Shown in pieces: positions 23,209 to 31,962 of a DNA stretch of 64,000 nt. The stretch's first letter is position 1. The number at the start of each line of letters is the position of its first letter. The position numbers and the translations under genes are program-made. This DNA is from Dactylorhiza incarnata. Taxonomy: Eukaryota; Streptophyta; Magnoliopsida; Asparagales; Orchidaceae. The stretch spans positions 3,720,001 through 3,784,000 of the forward strand of contig JAWHQI010000065.1 of assembly GCA_033032865.1 (NCBI GenBank), given 5' to 3'. Under the pieces are notes generated by a model that made no database searches, had not been told where the DNA came from, and worked only from the letters and a program-made list of their open reading frames with translations.

Positions 23209-26200
23209 ATGGGAGATCCTTCCAGCCCAGATCCTTCCACTCTTCCTCCCTCGTCTCAATCCGGTGCTCTTCCCGGATCTTTGGCCCCTCCATCTTCGGC
23301 TCTTCCGGTTGATGCTTTGCATCGTTCCTCGGGTGATCCTCCTCGGAGTCATGGCCAGTCTTTGAAGATTACTACAGTCGCCTTGGATGGCACAAATTAC
23401 CTGGAATGGTCTAGGGCTGCTCAACATGCGATTCGCAGCCACCAGTTGTATGGTCTTATTGATGGTACTATTGTTGAGCCATCACGTTCCGATCCCTCGT
23501 GGCGCAAATGGGATGCGGACAATTCGTTGGTCGTCTCGTGGCTGCTTCATTCGATGTCCCCTCGGGTGTATCGAAGCTATATGTTGTTGGACTCCGCATA
23601 TGATATTTGGACGAGAGCCCGTGATACTTACTCCCAGGCAGGCAGTTCGATGCAGGTATATGAGCTCACTCGCCGTGTTCTGGAATTGCGACAGGGGACT
23701 TTGACCGTTGCCGCCTACTACTCTGAGTTTGAGCGTCTTTATCAGGAGTTGGACTTCTTTAGTACCTTTACTGATGCTTGTACGGTTGATGCGGTGGCAC
23801 TTCAGAAGGATAAAGACCGTTTCCGTGTTCATGTCTTCCTTATGGGCCTTAGCATGGAGTTTGATGCTGTTCGTCTGCACATTCTCCATCGTGAGCCCCT
23901 TCCCTCCCTTCGGGAGGCATTCAGCATGCTCCTCAGTGATGAGAATCGCCGTCGCACTCTTGGTTCTGCTACCGATCACTCTGCGCTGGCAAGTATGACT
24001 CGTGGTCCTTCCCCTGTTTGTAGTCATTGCGGGAAGACAGGCCATGTCAAAAGCTCTTGTTTTCGTCTGCACCCGCACCTTGCTCCAAGTGGTCGGGGCT
24101 CTGGTACCCGCGGTAGAGGAGGGTACCGTGGTGGTGGTGGTGGTGGTCGTCCCTCTGATAGCCGCTCTCAGTCTTCTGCTCACTCTACTGCCGTTCTGGA
24201 TGATACTTCTGGAGGTCTGTCTACCGCTGAGTTAGAGGCCTTCCGACGCCTGTTGCGCTCTCACACTGACTCTACTCCTGCTTCCTCCCATGCTGTTGTT
24301 GCCACTTCAGGTCTGTCCAGTGCTCATGCCGTGTCTTCCACACCCTCCGAGTGGATAATCGACTCAGGTGCGACCGACCACATGACTGGCTCTGCCTCAG
24401 GTTTTACCTCCTATACTCCCCTTTCTGGTCGTGATAAGGTTATTGCTGCCAATGGCTCCCTCTCTGCCATTGCCGGTAAAGGGACAGTTTCATGTTCTCC
24501 TGACCTATCACTTTCCTCTGTCTTACATGTTCCTTCTTTTCCCAGAAATTTACTCTCTATTAGTCACTTGACTAACTCCTTACACTGTTCTGTGACATTC
24601 TTTCCTGATGTTTGTGTTTTTCAGGATCTGGCTACGAGGCGGACACTTGGCAGTGGTAGGAATGTCGGCGGCCTGTACTTGCTGAACCAGTCTTCTCCCA
24701 GTGCCCTATCTTCCACCAGATCTCCGACTCTTGATGACCTTCGACGATGGCATCAGCGCCTTGGCCACCCTTCTCCTTTATATCTTACTAAATTGTTTCC
24801 TGTTTTTCATCATTTACTTCCGTCTTTTTCTTGTGATGCTTGTGAGCAATCTAAACATGTACGGTGTCGTTCTACTCATTTGTCTGTCCCTAGTCTGTAT
24901 CCATTTGATGTTATTCACTCTGATGTTTGGGGTCCATCCCCTGTTCTCTCTTTATCTGGATTTAGATGGTTTGTAACGTTTATTGATTGCTACTCTCGCA
25001 CTACTTGGCTTTATATGCTTAAAAAGAAAAGTGACGTTCTTTCTTGCTTTCAAAATTTTCATAAGATGGTGGTCCAACAATTCGGAGGCACAATACGTGT
25101 GTTACGTAGTGATAATGGTGGAGAATATGACGATCGCGGTGTCTTTGGGGCTTATCTTGCGGACCATGGTATAATCCATCAAACTACATGTGTCCACACC
25201 TCCACTCAAAATGGGGTGGCCGAACGGAAGAATCGGCAGTTGCTGGAGGTGGCCCGGTGCTTACTTCTTTCTATGCACCTCCCTAAATCCTATTGGGGGG
25301 ATGCTGTTCTTACCGCCGCACATCTCATTAACCGCCTTCCGTCCCGTGCTCTCTCGTTTGCTACGCCTCTCTCTCGCCTAGAACAAAAACACATTGTCCA
25401 CACCTCTCATCTTCCCCCTCGTATCTTCGGCTCCGTGTGTTTTGTTCATGTCCATACCCCGCATCGTGATAAACTTGATGCGCGGTCCCTTCGATGTGTT
25501 TTTGTTGGTTATTCTTCTACCACCAAAGGGTATAGATGTTATCACCCTCCGACACGTCGGTATTATTGTACTGTCGATGTCACCTTTCGTGAGGGGGAGT
25601 CGTACTTTGGTCCTCGTCAGGGGGAGATGATTACTACAGGTGCCGAGATGACCGACTCCCCGCTTCCGATTTGTGCTACTCCTCCTTCTGTTCCTGCTCC
25701 TCCACCTGATCCCGTTCCGCCACCTGCCCCTGTTCCTTCTACCTCCGCTCCTCCGATCATATATACATACTCCCGTCGTCCCACGACTGTTGAGCATGTG
25801 CAGACTGAAGATGTTCCGCCAGTACCGGTGAATGCCTCCAACCCAGATTCTGATGACGACCTCCATATTCCTCTTGCCCGTCTTATAGGTAAGAAGGGTA
25901 GCACTAAACATCCCATTGCCACCTACATTCGTTATGATCACCTTTCTCAGGCACATCAAGCCTTTGTTTCTTCTCTCTCATCTATTGTTATCCCTAAGAC
26001 ATGGCAGGAGGCTGCTCAGATACCTGAATGGAAAGCGGCAATGGAGGAGGAATTGCGTGCCCTGGACAAGAATAAAACATGGCAGCTGGTGAGCCTTCCT
26101 CCAGGGAAGCGAACGGTCGGATCCCGTTGGGTATTCACAGTTAAACAAAAACAAGATGGTGTTGTGGAGCGGTATAAAGCTCGTTTGGTGGCTCAGGGAT

Positions 26201-27501
26201 ATACCCAGGCCCAGGGCATTGACTACCAGGAGACCTTTGCTCCTGTTGCTAAGATGAACTCAATCCGCGTTCTTTTTTCTGTTGCTGCAAGTCGTAGATG
26301 GGAACTACTTCAGCTAGATGTCAAGAATGCCTTTTTGAATGGTGATCTGGAGGAAGAGGTATACATGGATATTCCACCGGGCTCTGTTATCAAAGGGTCC
26401 AAGGGGAAGGTGTGCCGAGTTCTAAAATCTCTGTACGGCTTGAAACAGTCTCCGAGAGCGTGGTTTGGGCGTTTTTACAAGTTCATGCTTCAACTTGGGT
26501 ACACTCAGAGTCATGCTGACCACACACTCTTTATTAAGAGAAAAGGTGCCCAGGTCTCTATTCTTATTGTGTATGTGGACGACATCATCATTACCGGGGA
26601 TCACATGGAGGAGATCATTTACTTGAAGGAACAATTGGGCAAGGAATTTGAAGTTAAAGACCTGGGAAAGCTGAAATATTTCTTGGGAATTGAAGTGGCA
26701 AGGTCTCAACAAGGGATCTTCATCTCCCAAAGAAAGTATACTCTAGATCTTCTTGAAGAGACTGGGATGCTTGGGTGCGCACCTGTGGACACCCCCATTG
26801 AGGCTAATCACAAAATTGATGCAGATACTAGTGGAGAAAAGGTGGATGTCTCAAAATACCAACGTTTGGTTGGACGACTCATATACCTGTCCCATACTCG
26901 CCCTGACATTACGTATGTTGTGGGGGTCCTAAGTAGGAATATGCATTCTCCTTCCATTCGTCATCAGCAGGCAGCCTTTAGAGTGCTACGGTATCTCAAA
27001 AAGGCACCCGGCCGTGGGATCCTTTTCAAGAACGGCCAATCTTTAGAAGTTGAAGTGTTTACAGATGCTGATTGGGCTGGTAGCCAAGATGACAGAAAAT
27101 CAACTACTGGGTACTGCACTTTTGTGGGAGGCAACCTCGTTTCGTGGAGGAGCAAGAAGCAAAATGTGGTAGCTCGATCAAGTGCAGAGGCAGAGTATAG
27201 GGCAATGGCACAAGGTGTTTGTGAAGGATTGTGGTTGAGGACTCTCCTTCGGGACATTGGCCTTCAGGGGAACAATCCTATCATGATCTACTGCGACAAC
27301 AAAGCCGTCATCAGTATTGCGCACAATCCAGTGCAACATGATAGAACCAAACATGTGGAAGTTGATAGACATTTCATCAAGGATCATCTAGACAAAGGGA
27401 ATATCTGCACTCCTTTTGTGAACTCATCCGATCAGCTTGCGGACGTCTTCACCAAGGGTTTATACAGCGACAACTTAAAGGACAACACAAACAAGTTGTG
27501 A
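23209..27501 (+). CDS. Ty1/copia gag-pol polyprotein
   Basis: A single frame of 1430 codons in copia order encodes gag, protease, integrase, reverse transcriptase and RNase H. The gag CCHC zinc knuckle is at residues 271-284 (CSHCGKTGHVKSSC). The protease Asp is at 385 (DSGATDHM). The integrase zinc finger starts at His515 and its catalytic residues are D572, D635 and E672. The reverse transcriptase YVDD box is at 1122-1125. RNase H has TDADWAG at 1285 onward and YCDNKA near the end. There are no internal stops and every catalytic motif is present, so it is probably able to transpose. A Pro-rich hinge lies between integrase and reverse transcriptase. Confidence 0.95.
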   Translation: MGDPSSPDPSTLPPSSQSGALPGSLAPPSSALPVDALHRSSGDPPRSHGQSLKITTVALDGTNYLEWSRAAQHAIRSHQLYGLIDGTIVEPSRSDPSWRKWDADNSLVVSWLLHSMSPRVYRSYMLLDSAYDIWTRARDTYSQAGSSMQVYELTRRVLELRQGTLTVAAYYSEFERLYQELDFFSTFTDACTVDAVALQKDKDRFRVHVFLMGLSMEFDAVRLHILHREPLPSLREAFSMLLSDENRRRTLGSATDHSALASMTRGPSPVCSHCGKTGHVKSSCFRLHPHLAPSGRGSGTRGRGGYRGGGGGGRPSDSRSQSSAHSTAVLDDTSGGLSTAELEAFRRLLRSHTDSTPASSHAVVATSGLSSAHAVSSTPSEWIIDSGATDHMTGSASGFTSYTPLSGRDKVIAANGSLSAIAGKGTVSCSPDLSLSSVLHVPSFPRNLLSISHLTNSLHCSVTFFPDVCVFQDLATRRTLGSGRNVGGLYLLNQSSPSALSSTRSPTLDDLRRWHQRLGHPSPLYLTKLFPVFHHLLPSFSCDACEQSKHVRCRSTHLSVPSLYPFDVIHSDVWGPSPVLSLSGFRWFVTFIDCYSRTTWLYMLKKKSDVLSCFQNFHKMVVQQFGGTIRVLRSDNGGEYDDRGVFGAYLADHGIIHQTTCVHTSTQNGVAERKNRQLLEVARCLLLSMHLPKSYWGDAVLTAAHLINRLPSRALSFATPLSRLEQKHIVHTSHLPPRIFGSVCFVHVHTPHRDKLDARSLRCVFVGYSSTTKGYRCYHPPTRRYYCTVDVTFREGESYFGPRQGEMITTGAEMTDSPLPICATPPSVPAPPPDPVPPPAPVPSTSAPPIIYTYSRRPTTVEHVQTEDVPPVPVNASNPDSDDDLHIPLARLIGKKGSTKHPIATYIRYDHLSQAHQAFVSSLSSIVIPKTWQEAAQIPEWKAAMEEELRALDKNKTWQLVSLPPGKRTVGSRWVFTVKQKQDGVVERYKARLVAQGYTQAQGIDYQETFAPVAKMNSIRVLFSVAASRRWELLQLDVKNAFLNGDLEEEVYMDIPPGSVIKGSKGKVCRVLKSLYGLKQSPRAWFGRFYKFMLQLGYTQSHADHTLFIKRKGAQVSILIVYVDDIIITGDHMEEIIYLKEQLGKEFEVKDLGKLKYFLGIEVARSQQGIFISQRKYTLDLLEETGMLGCAPVDTPIEANHKIDADTSGEKVDVSKYQRLVGRLIYLSHTRPDITYVVGVLSRNMHSPSIRHQQAAFRVLRYLKKAPGRGILFKNGQSLEVEVFTDADWAGSQDDRKSTTGYCTFVGGNLVSWRSKKQNVVARSSAEAEYRAMAQGVCEGLWLRTLLRDIGLQGNNPIMIYCDNKAVISIAHNPVQHDRTKHVEVDRHFIKDHLDKGNICTPFVNSSDQLADVFTKGLYSDNLKDNTNKL

Positions 27502-27520
27502 ATGATCAATATATATTCCC

Positions 27521-27534
27521 AACTTGAGGGGGAG
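27521..27534 (+). promoter_or_regulatory. Polypurine tract of the short-LTR copia
   Basis: AACTTGAGGGGGAG directly precedes the 3' LTR. Confidence 0.8.
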
Positions 27535-27636
27535 AGTTGAAAATAATTATGATGTTGGTTTTATTTTATTTTTGTAGCTATATATATATGTATGCCCGGT
27601 TTAGGGCAAGGTAGCTTTGATTAATCCCGTTCGACT
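27535..27636 (+). repeat. 3' LTR of the short-LTR copia
   Basis: It matches the 5' LTR apart from an extra TA unit and GTTCG for GTCCG. It is followed by the second TAAAT duplication at 27637-27641. Confidence 0.88.
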
Positions 27637-27641
27637 TAAAT

Positions 27642-28250
27642 ATGTTCAAGAACACATTAATGCAAGTGTAAACACCTCGCTGCTAGTATTAATATTGGCA
27701 AAACAATGAAAAAGTTAGCATGAGTTAAGGAAAAAAATCCATTGCTATTAGAAAATCATTGGCAAAAAGAGACAACACATACTGCTGTTTCTCATTCAAA
27801 ATCATGCCAATTTGCATCAAATAATCCAAGTATCATTCAAAATCAATTCTGCTAATTGAATTTTCTGCTAATTGGTGAGGAATAAAAATAGGAAAGAACA
27901 AATGGTTCAAAACATTAGATGAGTTGGAAACACACAAAATGTTTGTGTGTGAGAAAGGAATTCCTAGTGATGTTTCTGGAAGGGAAACAAATTAATTAAG
28001 AAGCAAAGAACCAAGAACATGAAGCATACCTTTCACAGATCCCTTTGCCAAACACTTGAAGTATCGCTTGGTGGAAGAAGATGACTTGCTTCTTCGGTCT
28101 GCTATGAAGAGATATGCTGGTATCAATATTGGTGAAAGAGATCAATGAAAGTGTAATTAAAAACAGAGCTCAGTTGAACCAAGAAGATTAATTCAAAACA
28201 CAGCTCGGTTGAACTAAAAACAGTGATCGAAGTGAGGTGGAAGTTAGAAG
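27642..28250. other. Helitron interior after the copia insert
   Basis: It resumes the AAGAACACATTAATGCAAGTGTAAAC repeat family interrupted at 22702. A short minus-strand stretch at about 28028-28110 reads like an exon followed by a GTATGC donor, but I cannot identify it. Confidence 0.4.
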
Positions 28251-28640
28251 GAGTAAGGCGGTGCCTAAAGCAGTGATCCAAGTGAGGTGGCTGTGCAGTT
28301 TTGCGGTGAGGTGGCTGCGCAGTTCTGCGGATAAGCAGCGGTTGCGAAGCAGGGATCTTAGATGATCTTAGATCTTGAAATGAGATCGAAGCAAAAGACG
28401 GTAGCAGGAGTAAGGCGGCGTGCCTAAAGCAGTGATCGAACTGAGATGGCTGCGCAGATCTGCAGTGAGGTGGTGGCGCAGTTCTGCAAGTAAGCAGCGA
28501 TTGCGAAGCAGGGATCTTAGATCCTGAAATGAGATCGAAGCAGATGTTAACAAAAAAAGAGATCGAAGCAGATCTGCACAGATCAAAGCAGATGTGCACA
28601 GATCGAAGCAGGGATCTTAGATCCTGAAATGATTCCTGCG
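28251..28640. repeat. About 157-bp tandem repeat, two copies plus part
   Basis: Units start at GAGTAAGGCGG (28251 and 28408) and share GCAGTGATC, GGTGGCTGCGCAG, AAGCAGCG-TTGCGAAGCAGGGATCTTAGAT and GAAATGAGATCGAAGCAG. A third partial copy ends near 28640. The minus-strand frame at 28123-28599 simply follows the repeat. Confidence 0.7.
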
Positions 28641-29189
28641 CAGTTCTAAGCAGATAAGCGGCGAGAATGAGAGAAGGGATAAGCAGTGATCAAAAGTGTT
28701 ACCACTTAGCGGATGGCCGTGCAAGCAATGGTCGGCGAAGAGTCGGGCCTGTTGATGGAGGAAAGAGATGAAAATGAGTCGGACCTGCTGAGATGTTACC
28801 AGAATGAAGAAAGAAAAGATAGAGGAAGTGGTGTTACTAGAGCCGATCCAAAATGAGGAGTGGAAGTGTTGTCTACTGGTGTTCAAAGGTGCGAGGTTGG
28901 CGAGGAGTCATGATTGCGGGATTCGGCGCTGACAGGCGAGGAGTCGGAGATGGAGAGCGGTGGGACGTGAGAGAGCTGGAGTGTTAGGGCAAGAAGGGCG
29001 CGTAAGAGAGGATAAAAGCTGTCGACGCTGAGAAAGGACGGCGGGATTCAAATTAAAGCAAAAGTGGCAGAGGGAAATCGTAGCGGGAACTTAAATTGGA
29101 TGGTGTGATGCTTTAATTCAACGACCTGGATTAAAAATAGGTCTCATATACTTTAACATAATTTCTTTGCCACCATATTTCTTTATAAA
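28641..29189 (-). other. 5' part of the minus Helitron, possible captured sequence
   Basis: GC-richer DNA (for example ACAGGCGAGGAGTCGGAG at about 28930) with no recognised protein. In the minus direction it looks like a plant 5' leader (CT-rich, with CCCTAACACTCC), which is compatible with captured gene sequence but not diagnostic. Confidence 0.3.
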
Positions 29190-29199
29190 TTAGTATATA

Positions 29200-29826
29200 T
29201 CTATACTATATTAAAAAGAAATATCAAATTGGGTTTTATGGCAAGGTAAAGAAGACATGAGAAGAATCTTCACCATTAGATCTCATCATGATGGGCTGCG
29301 AATAGCCATAGCAATCAAAACCACATTCCTCCCTCCCCAAAAAAAGTCGTGCTCCCCCTCAGGGCAACCGCCGGCGGTGGCCCTGCCGGAGTGCCTCCGG
29401 AACACCCCCGGCAGGTTCGCCGGAGTCCGGCGAACCTATCGGGGGTCTCTCTCCGGCCCGCCGGCGGCGGCTGCCCAAAAGGGGCAGTGGGAATTTTTGG
29501 GGAGGGGGAGTTCTTCTACAAAAAAACTTTTATTTTTTAAATCATAAATTAATTATATATATAATTAGTTAATATATATAATTAGTTAATATATATAATT
29601 AGTTAATATATATAATTAAATAAAATATATAATTAAATCTTATATAATAATAAAAATTTGATAATATATTTATCATAAATATTAAGAATATTTCGAGGCA
29701 GCCGCGCCGTGGGCAGGCGAATCCCATCGGGGGGCAGGCGAGGCGAGGGGGGGCGACGACAATCAGGGGCGGGCGAAGCCTGCCGATTGCACTCACGTAG
29801 GGCCGGGGGCCCGTGCTTGTCACTCG
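29200..29826 (+). mobile_element. Short non-autonomous Helitron 1
   Basis: It starts A|TCTATACTATATTAAAAAG and ends with the hairpin GGGCC-GGG-GGCCC (29800-29812) and, 14 bases later, CACTCG|T. The 3' terminus CTCG is where Helitrons normally have CTRR. Inside are a GC-rich block of GCCGGCGG palindromes (29366-29470) and AT-rich sequence. It has no coding capacity. Confidence 0.72.
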
Positions 29827-29904
29827 TATATATATCTATACTAATATATAAAGAAATCCCCTTATCGGTGTAATGCCCAGACAATTAATATCGACCGTTC
29901 GATA

Positions 29905-30140
29905 AGGAGAGAGAAAGAGAAATGGAGAGAGGGGAGAGAGAGAGTGGGGCCCACAATTAAGAGAGAGAGGGAGGTGAAAGTGGGCGGCATCTCTGAATTG
30001 GAGAGAGAAAGAGAGAAATAAATAAGGAGAGAGAAAGAGAGAGGGAGAGAGGGAGTGGGGCCCACAATTAAGAGAGAGAGAGGGAGGAGAAAGAGGGTGA
30101 TAGAATTGGAGAGAGAAATAGAGAGAGAGAAATGAAACAA
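29905..30140. repeat. GAGAGA-rich duplication
   Basis: Two related blocks of about 120 bp each contain GTGGGGCCCACAATTAAGAG (29944 and 30055 onward) within AG-rich sequence. The GGGGCCCAC core is palindromic. Confidence 0.65.
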
Positions 30141-30172
30141 AAAAACAGAATATTTTATAAAATATTTAAAAA

Positions 30173-30645
30173 AAACTTGAGCGACGAACGCCAGGCCGTT
30201 CGTCGAACGCGCCATTCGACGAACGTCGGGCCGGTCGGCGAACGCCAGGCCGTTCGTCGAACGCGCCGTTCGACGACGGCCTGGCGTTCATTGAGCGCGC
30301 CGTTCGACGAACGTCGGGCCGTTCAACGAACGCCAGGCCTTTCGTCGAACTAATTTTTGAACGAACGCCAGGCTGTTCAACCGGACGGCGCCGAACAACG
30401 TGCCGTTCAACCGGACGGCGCGTTCGACGAACGGCCTGGCGTTCGTCCAAAAATTAGTTCGACGAACGGGCTGGCGTTCGTCGAACGGCCCGACGTTCGT
30501 CGAACAGTGCGTCCAATGAACGCCAGGCCGTCGTCGAACGGCCCGACGTTCGTCGAACTGCGCGTTCGACGAACGGTCTGGCGTTCGCCGACCGGCCCGA
30601 CGTTCGTCGCTCGAGCTTTTTTAGCCTTTAAAAAGCTCGAGCGTA
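30173..30645. repeat. Long inverted repeat of TTCGTCGAACG units
   Basis: The left arm starts TTGAGCGACGAACGCC and the right arm ends GACGTTCGTCGCTCGAGC. Reading the right arm in reverse reproduces the left arm with few differences over about 200 bases. Both arms are made of GTTCGTCGAACG, CGTTCGACGAACG and CCAGGCCGTTCGTCG modules, each palindromic. A second small hairpin AAAGCTCGAGC/GCTCGAGCTTTTT lies at 30614-30642. The open frames here reflect the repeats. Confidence 0.8.
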
Positions 30646-31241
30646 TGATACATATATCGTGTATATATATAATGTGTATATATATGGATATATATTATCA
30701 TATATATAATAATATAAAATACAGAATTTTTATGTTTTTTTTTTATTTCTAAAAAAAGAAAAAAATTATATATAAGTGTGTGCGTACCGGGGGCGGGCGA
30801 AGCCTGCTGGGGGCGTGCAGGGTACTGTCGCGCGGGGCACGGGGGGCGGGCGAAGCCCGCCGGAGGATGACATGGTAATGTCGCACGGGGCACGGGGAGC
30901 CCCCCGTGCACTGTCACTCGTGTATATATATACATATATATATATATACATATATATATCTATACTATTTTAAAAAGATATATAGTGGTTATAAAAATAT
31001 GTTAACTATATGAGGCCTGCTTTGCATCCGGACCGTTGAATATCCTCATCGCCGTCCATTTTACAATACCCCTCGCAGCGTCTACTTTATTTTGAAATCT
31101 CAGTCTACTTTTTTTTTTTGAAATCTCACTCTACTTTATTCTACTTTATTTCAAATCCTTTCACATCCCAACACATCCTGATTCCTGTCGCCGTCTACAC
31201 CATTTTCGCGCTCTTGCTCCCCTCCGTCTCCCGCGCGCTCT

Positions 31242-31250
31242 CCACCGGAC
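31242..31250. repeat. 9-bp target duplication CCACCGGAC, left
   Basis: An identical CCACCGGAC lies at 36879-36887. Nine bases is the standard duplication length for Mutator-like elements. Confidence 0.9.
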
Positions 31251-31320
31251 GCGAAATTTTTCAATCCGCGTCCCGAAGCGTGATTTCGGTCCGGGAATAA
31301 CATGATCTTGACACGTGGCA
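31251..31320 (+). repeat. Left terminal inverted repeat of the MULE
   Basis: It opens GCGAAATTTTTCAATCCGCG and ends with TTGACACGTGGC. The first 24 bases match the right TIR apart from the first base. The inner end contains a G-box core CACGTG at 31312-31317. Confidence 0.88.
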
Positions 31321-31962
31321 ATAATAAAATTTGAATATATTCGAATTTATTCTGTGTTTCTTTTCCTCGCCCTGTTTAGTAAACGCGACTTTAGAGAATT
31401 CTTACGGAACTGCTGCTTCCAAAGCCTCGACTTTTTTCCGCAAGGCGTTGACGATCACCGGATTTACATGAGATGGCGTCGACGATCGCCGGAATGGGAC
31501 CAGAATGGACATTTCGAACAGCGTAATGGCAGCATTCTAACATACCTCGCCCTGTGAAGAACTCGCCACCATCATTTTTTGGTAAGGTTTTTTTTTAGGG
31601 TTTGATTTAAAATATTGCTTCGACTGATTTTTGAAAAGCATTCTTTGATGAGCGATCGCCTTTGATGAAGCTTTGTGAACTATTTAATTAGTTATCAACC
31701 TCTTCTTTGTTCTCCATGATTTCTAAACAGATCTCTATAGAGATCGATAACGGTTATTTGATCGTCATGATGCTCAAAATCCATCTCTATAGAGATTGAA
31801 ATCGATCTCTATGGAGATGAAGTCCATCTCTGTAGAGATCGAAATCAGTCTCCATAGAGATTGAATCCTAATATCACGCAGATCAAACATAATATCATGT
31901 ATATCAAAATTTTTTTATAACATAATATATTATATGTTGTTCAGCAACTTTGTTGTAGGGTC
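31321..31962 (+). other. 5' untranslated and intron-like part of the MULE
   Basis: From about 31730 to 31862 the motif ATCTCTATAGAGAT recurs in variants (CCATCTCTATAGAG, GTCTCCATAGAG), a palindromic run. A similar run appears at 36370-36440 on the other side (ATCTCCATAGAGAT). No coding sequence was seen. Confidence 0.5.

Larger units (their letters stand above)
22703..27636 (+). mobile_element. Apparently intact Ty1/copia element with 100-bp LTRs
   Basis: Two terminal repeats of 100 and 102 bp, a Met-tRNA primer site, one open 1430-codon gag-pol frame and a polypurine tract (GAGGGGGAG) are all in order. A perfect 5-bp duplication flanks the element. The LTRs differ by one substitution and one TA unit, indicating a very recent insertion. 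The element is 4,934 bp. The LTR termini given by the duplication are AG...CT and not the usual TG...CA. The polyprotein resembles the Ale/Retrofit group by motif wording, but the lineage is tentative. Confidence 0.93.
19253..29199 (-). mobile_element. Long Helitron on the minus strand, interrupted by a copia element
   Basis: The 3' end on the minus strand has the hairpin GCACGGGG-TC-CCCCGTGC (plus 19264-19281) followed by ACTGTCA. This matches the Helitron at 29835-30920 (hairpin, then ACTGTCACTCG). The last bases differ (AAGAT instead of CTCG). The 5' end on the minus strand reads TATATACTAATTTATAAAG, close to TCTATACTAATATATAAAG of the neighbouring Helitron. Without the copia insert (22703-27636) the element is about 5 kb. 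No Rep or helicase is encoded, so it would be non-autonomous. Confidence 0.6.
29835..30920 (+). mobile_element. Short non-autonomous Helitron 2
   Basis: It starts A|TCTATACTAATATATAAAG only eight bases after Helitron 1. It ends with the hairpin GCACGGGG...CCCCGTGC (30890-30909) and, 11 bases later, CACTCG|T. Its interior holds a purine-rich duplication and a long inverted repeat, listed separately. No protein is encoded. Confidence 0.75.

Noticed and set aside
29905..30140. Purine repeats as a CRISPR-like array
   Set aside because: The copies are too few, too long and uneven, and the context is a plant Helitron.
30132..30752. Arg-rich repeated frames on both strands
   Set aside because: They are translations of the long inverted repeat.
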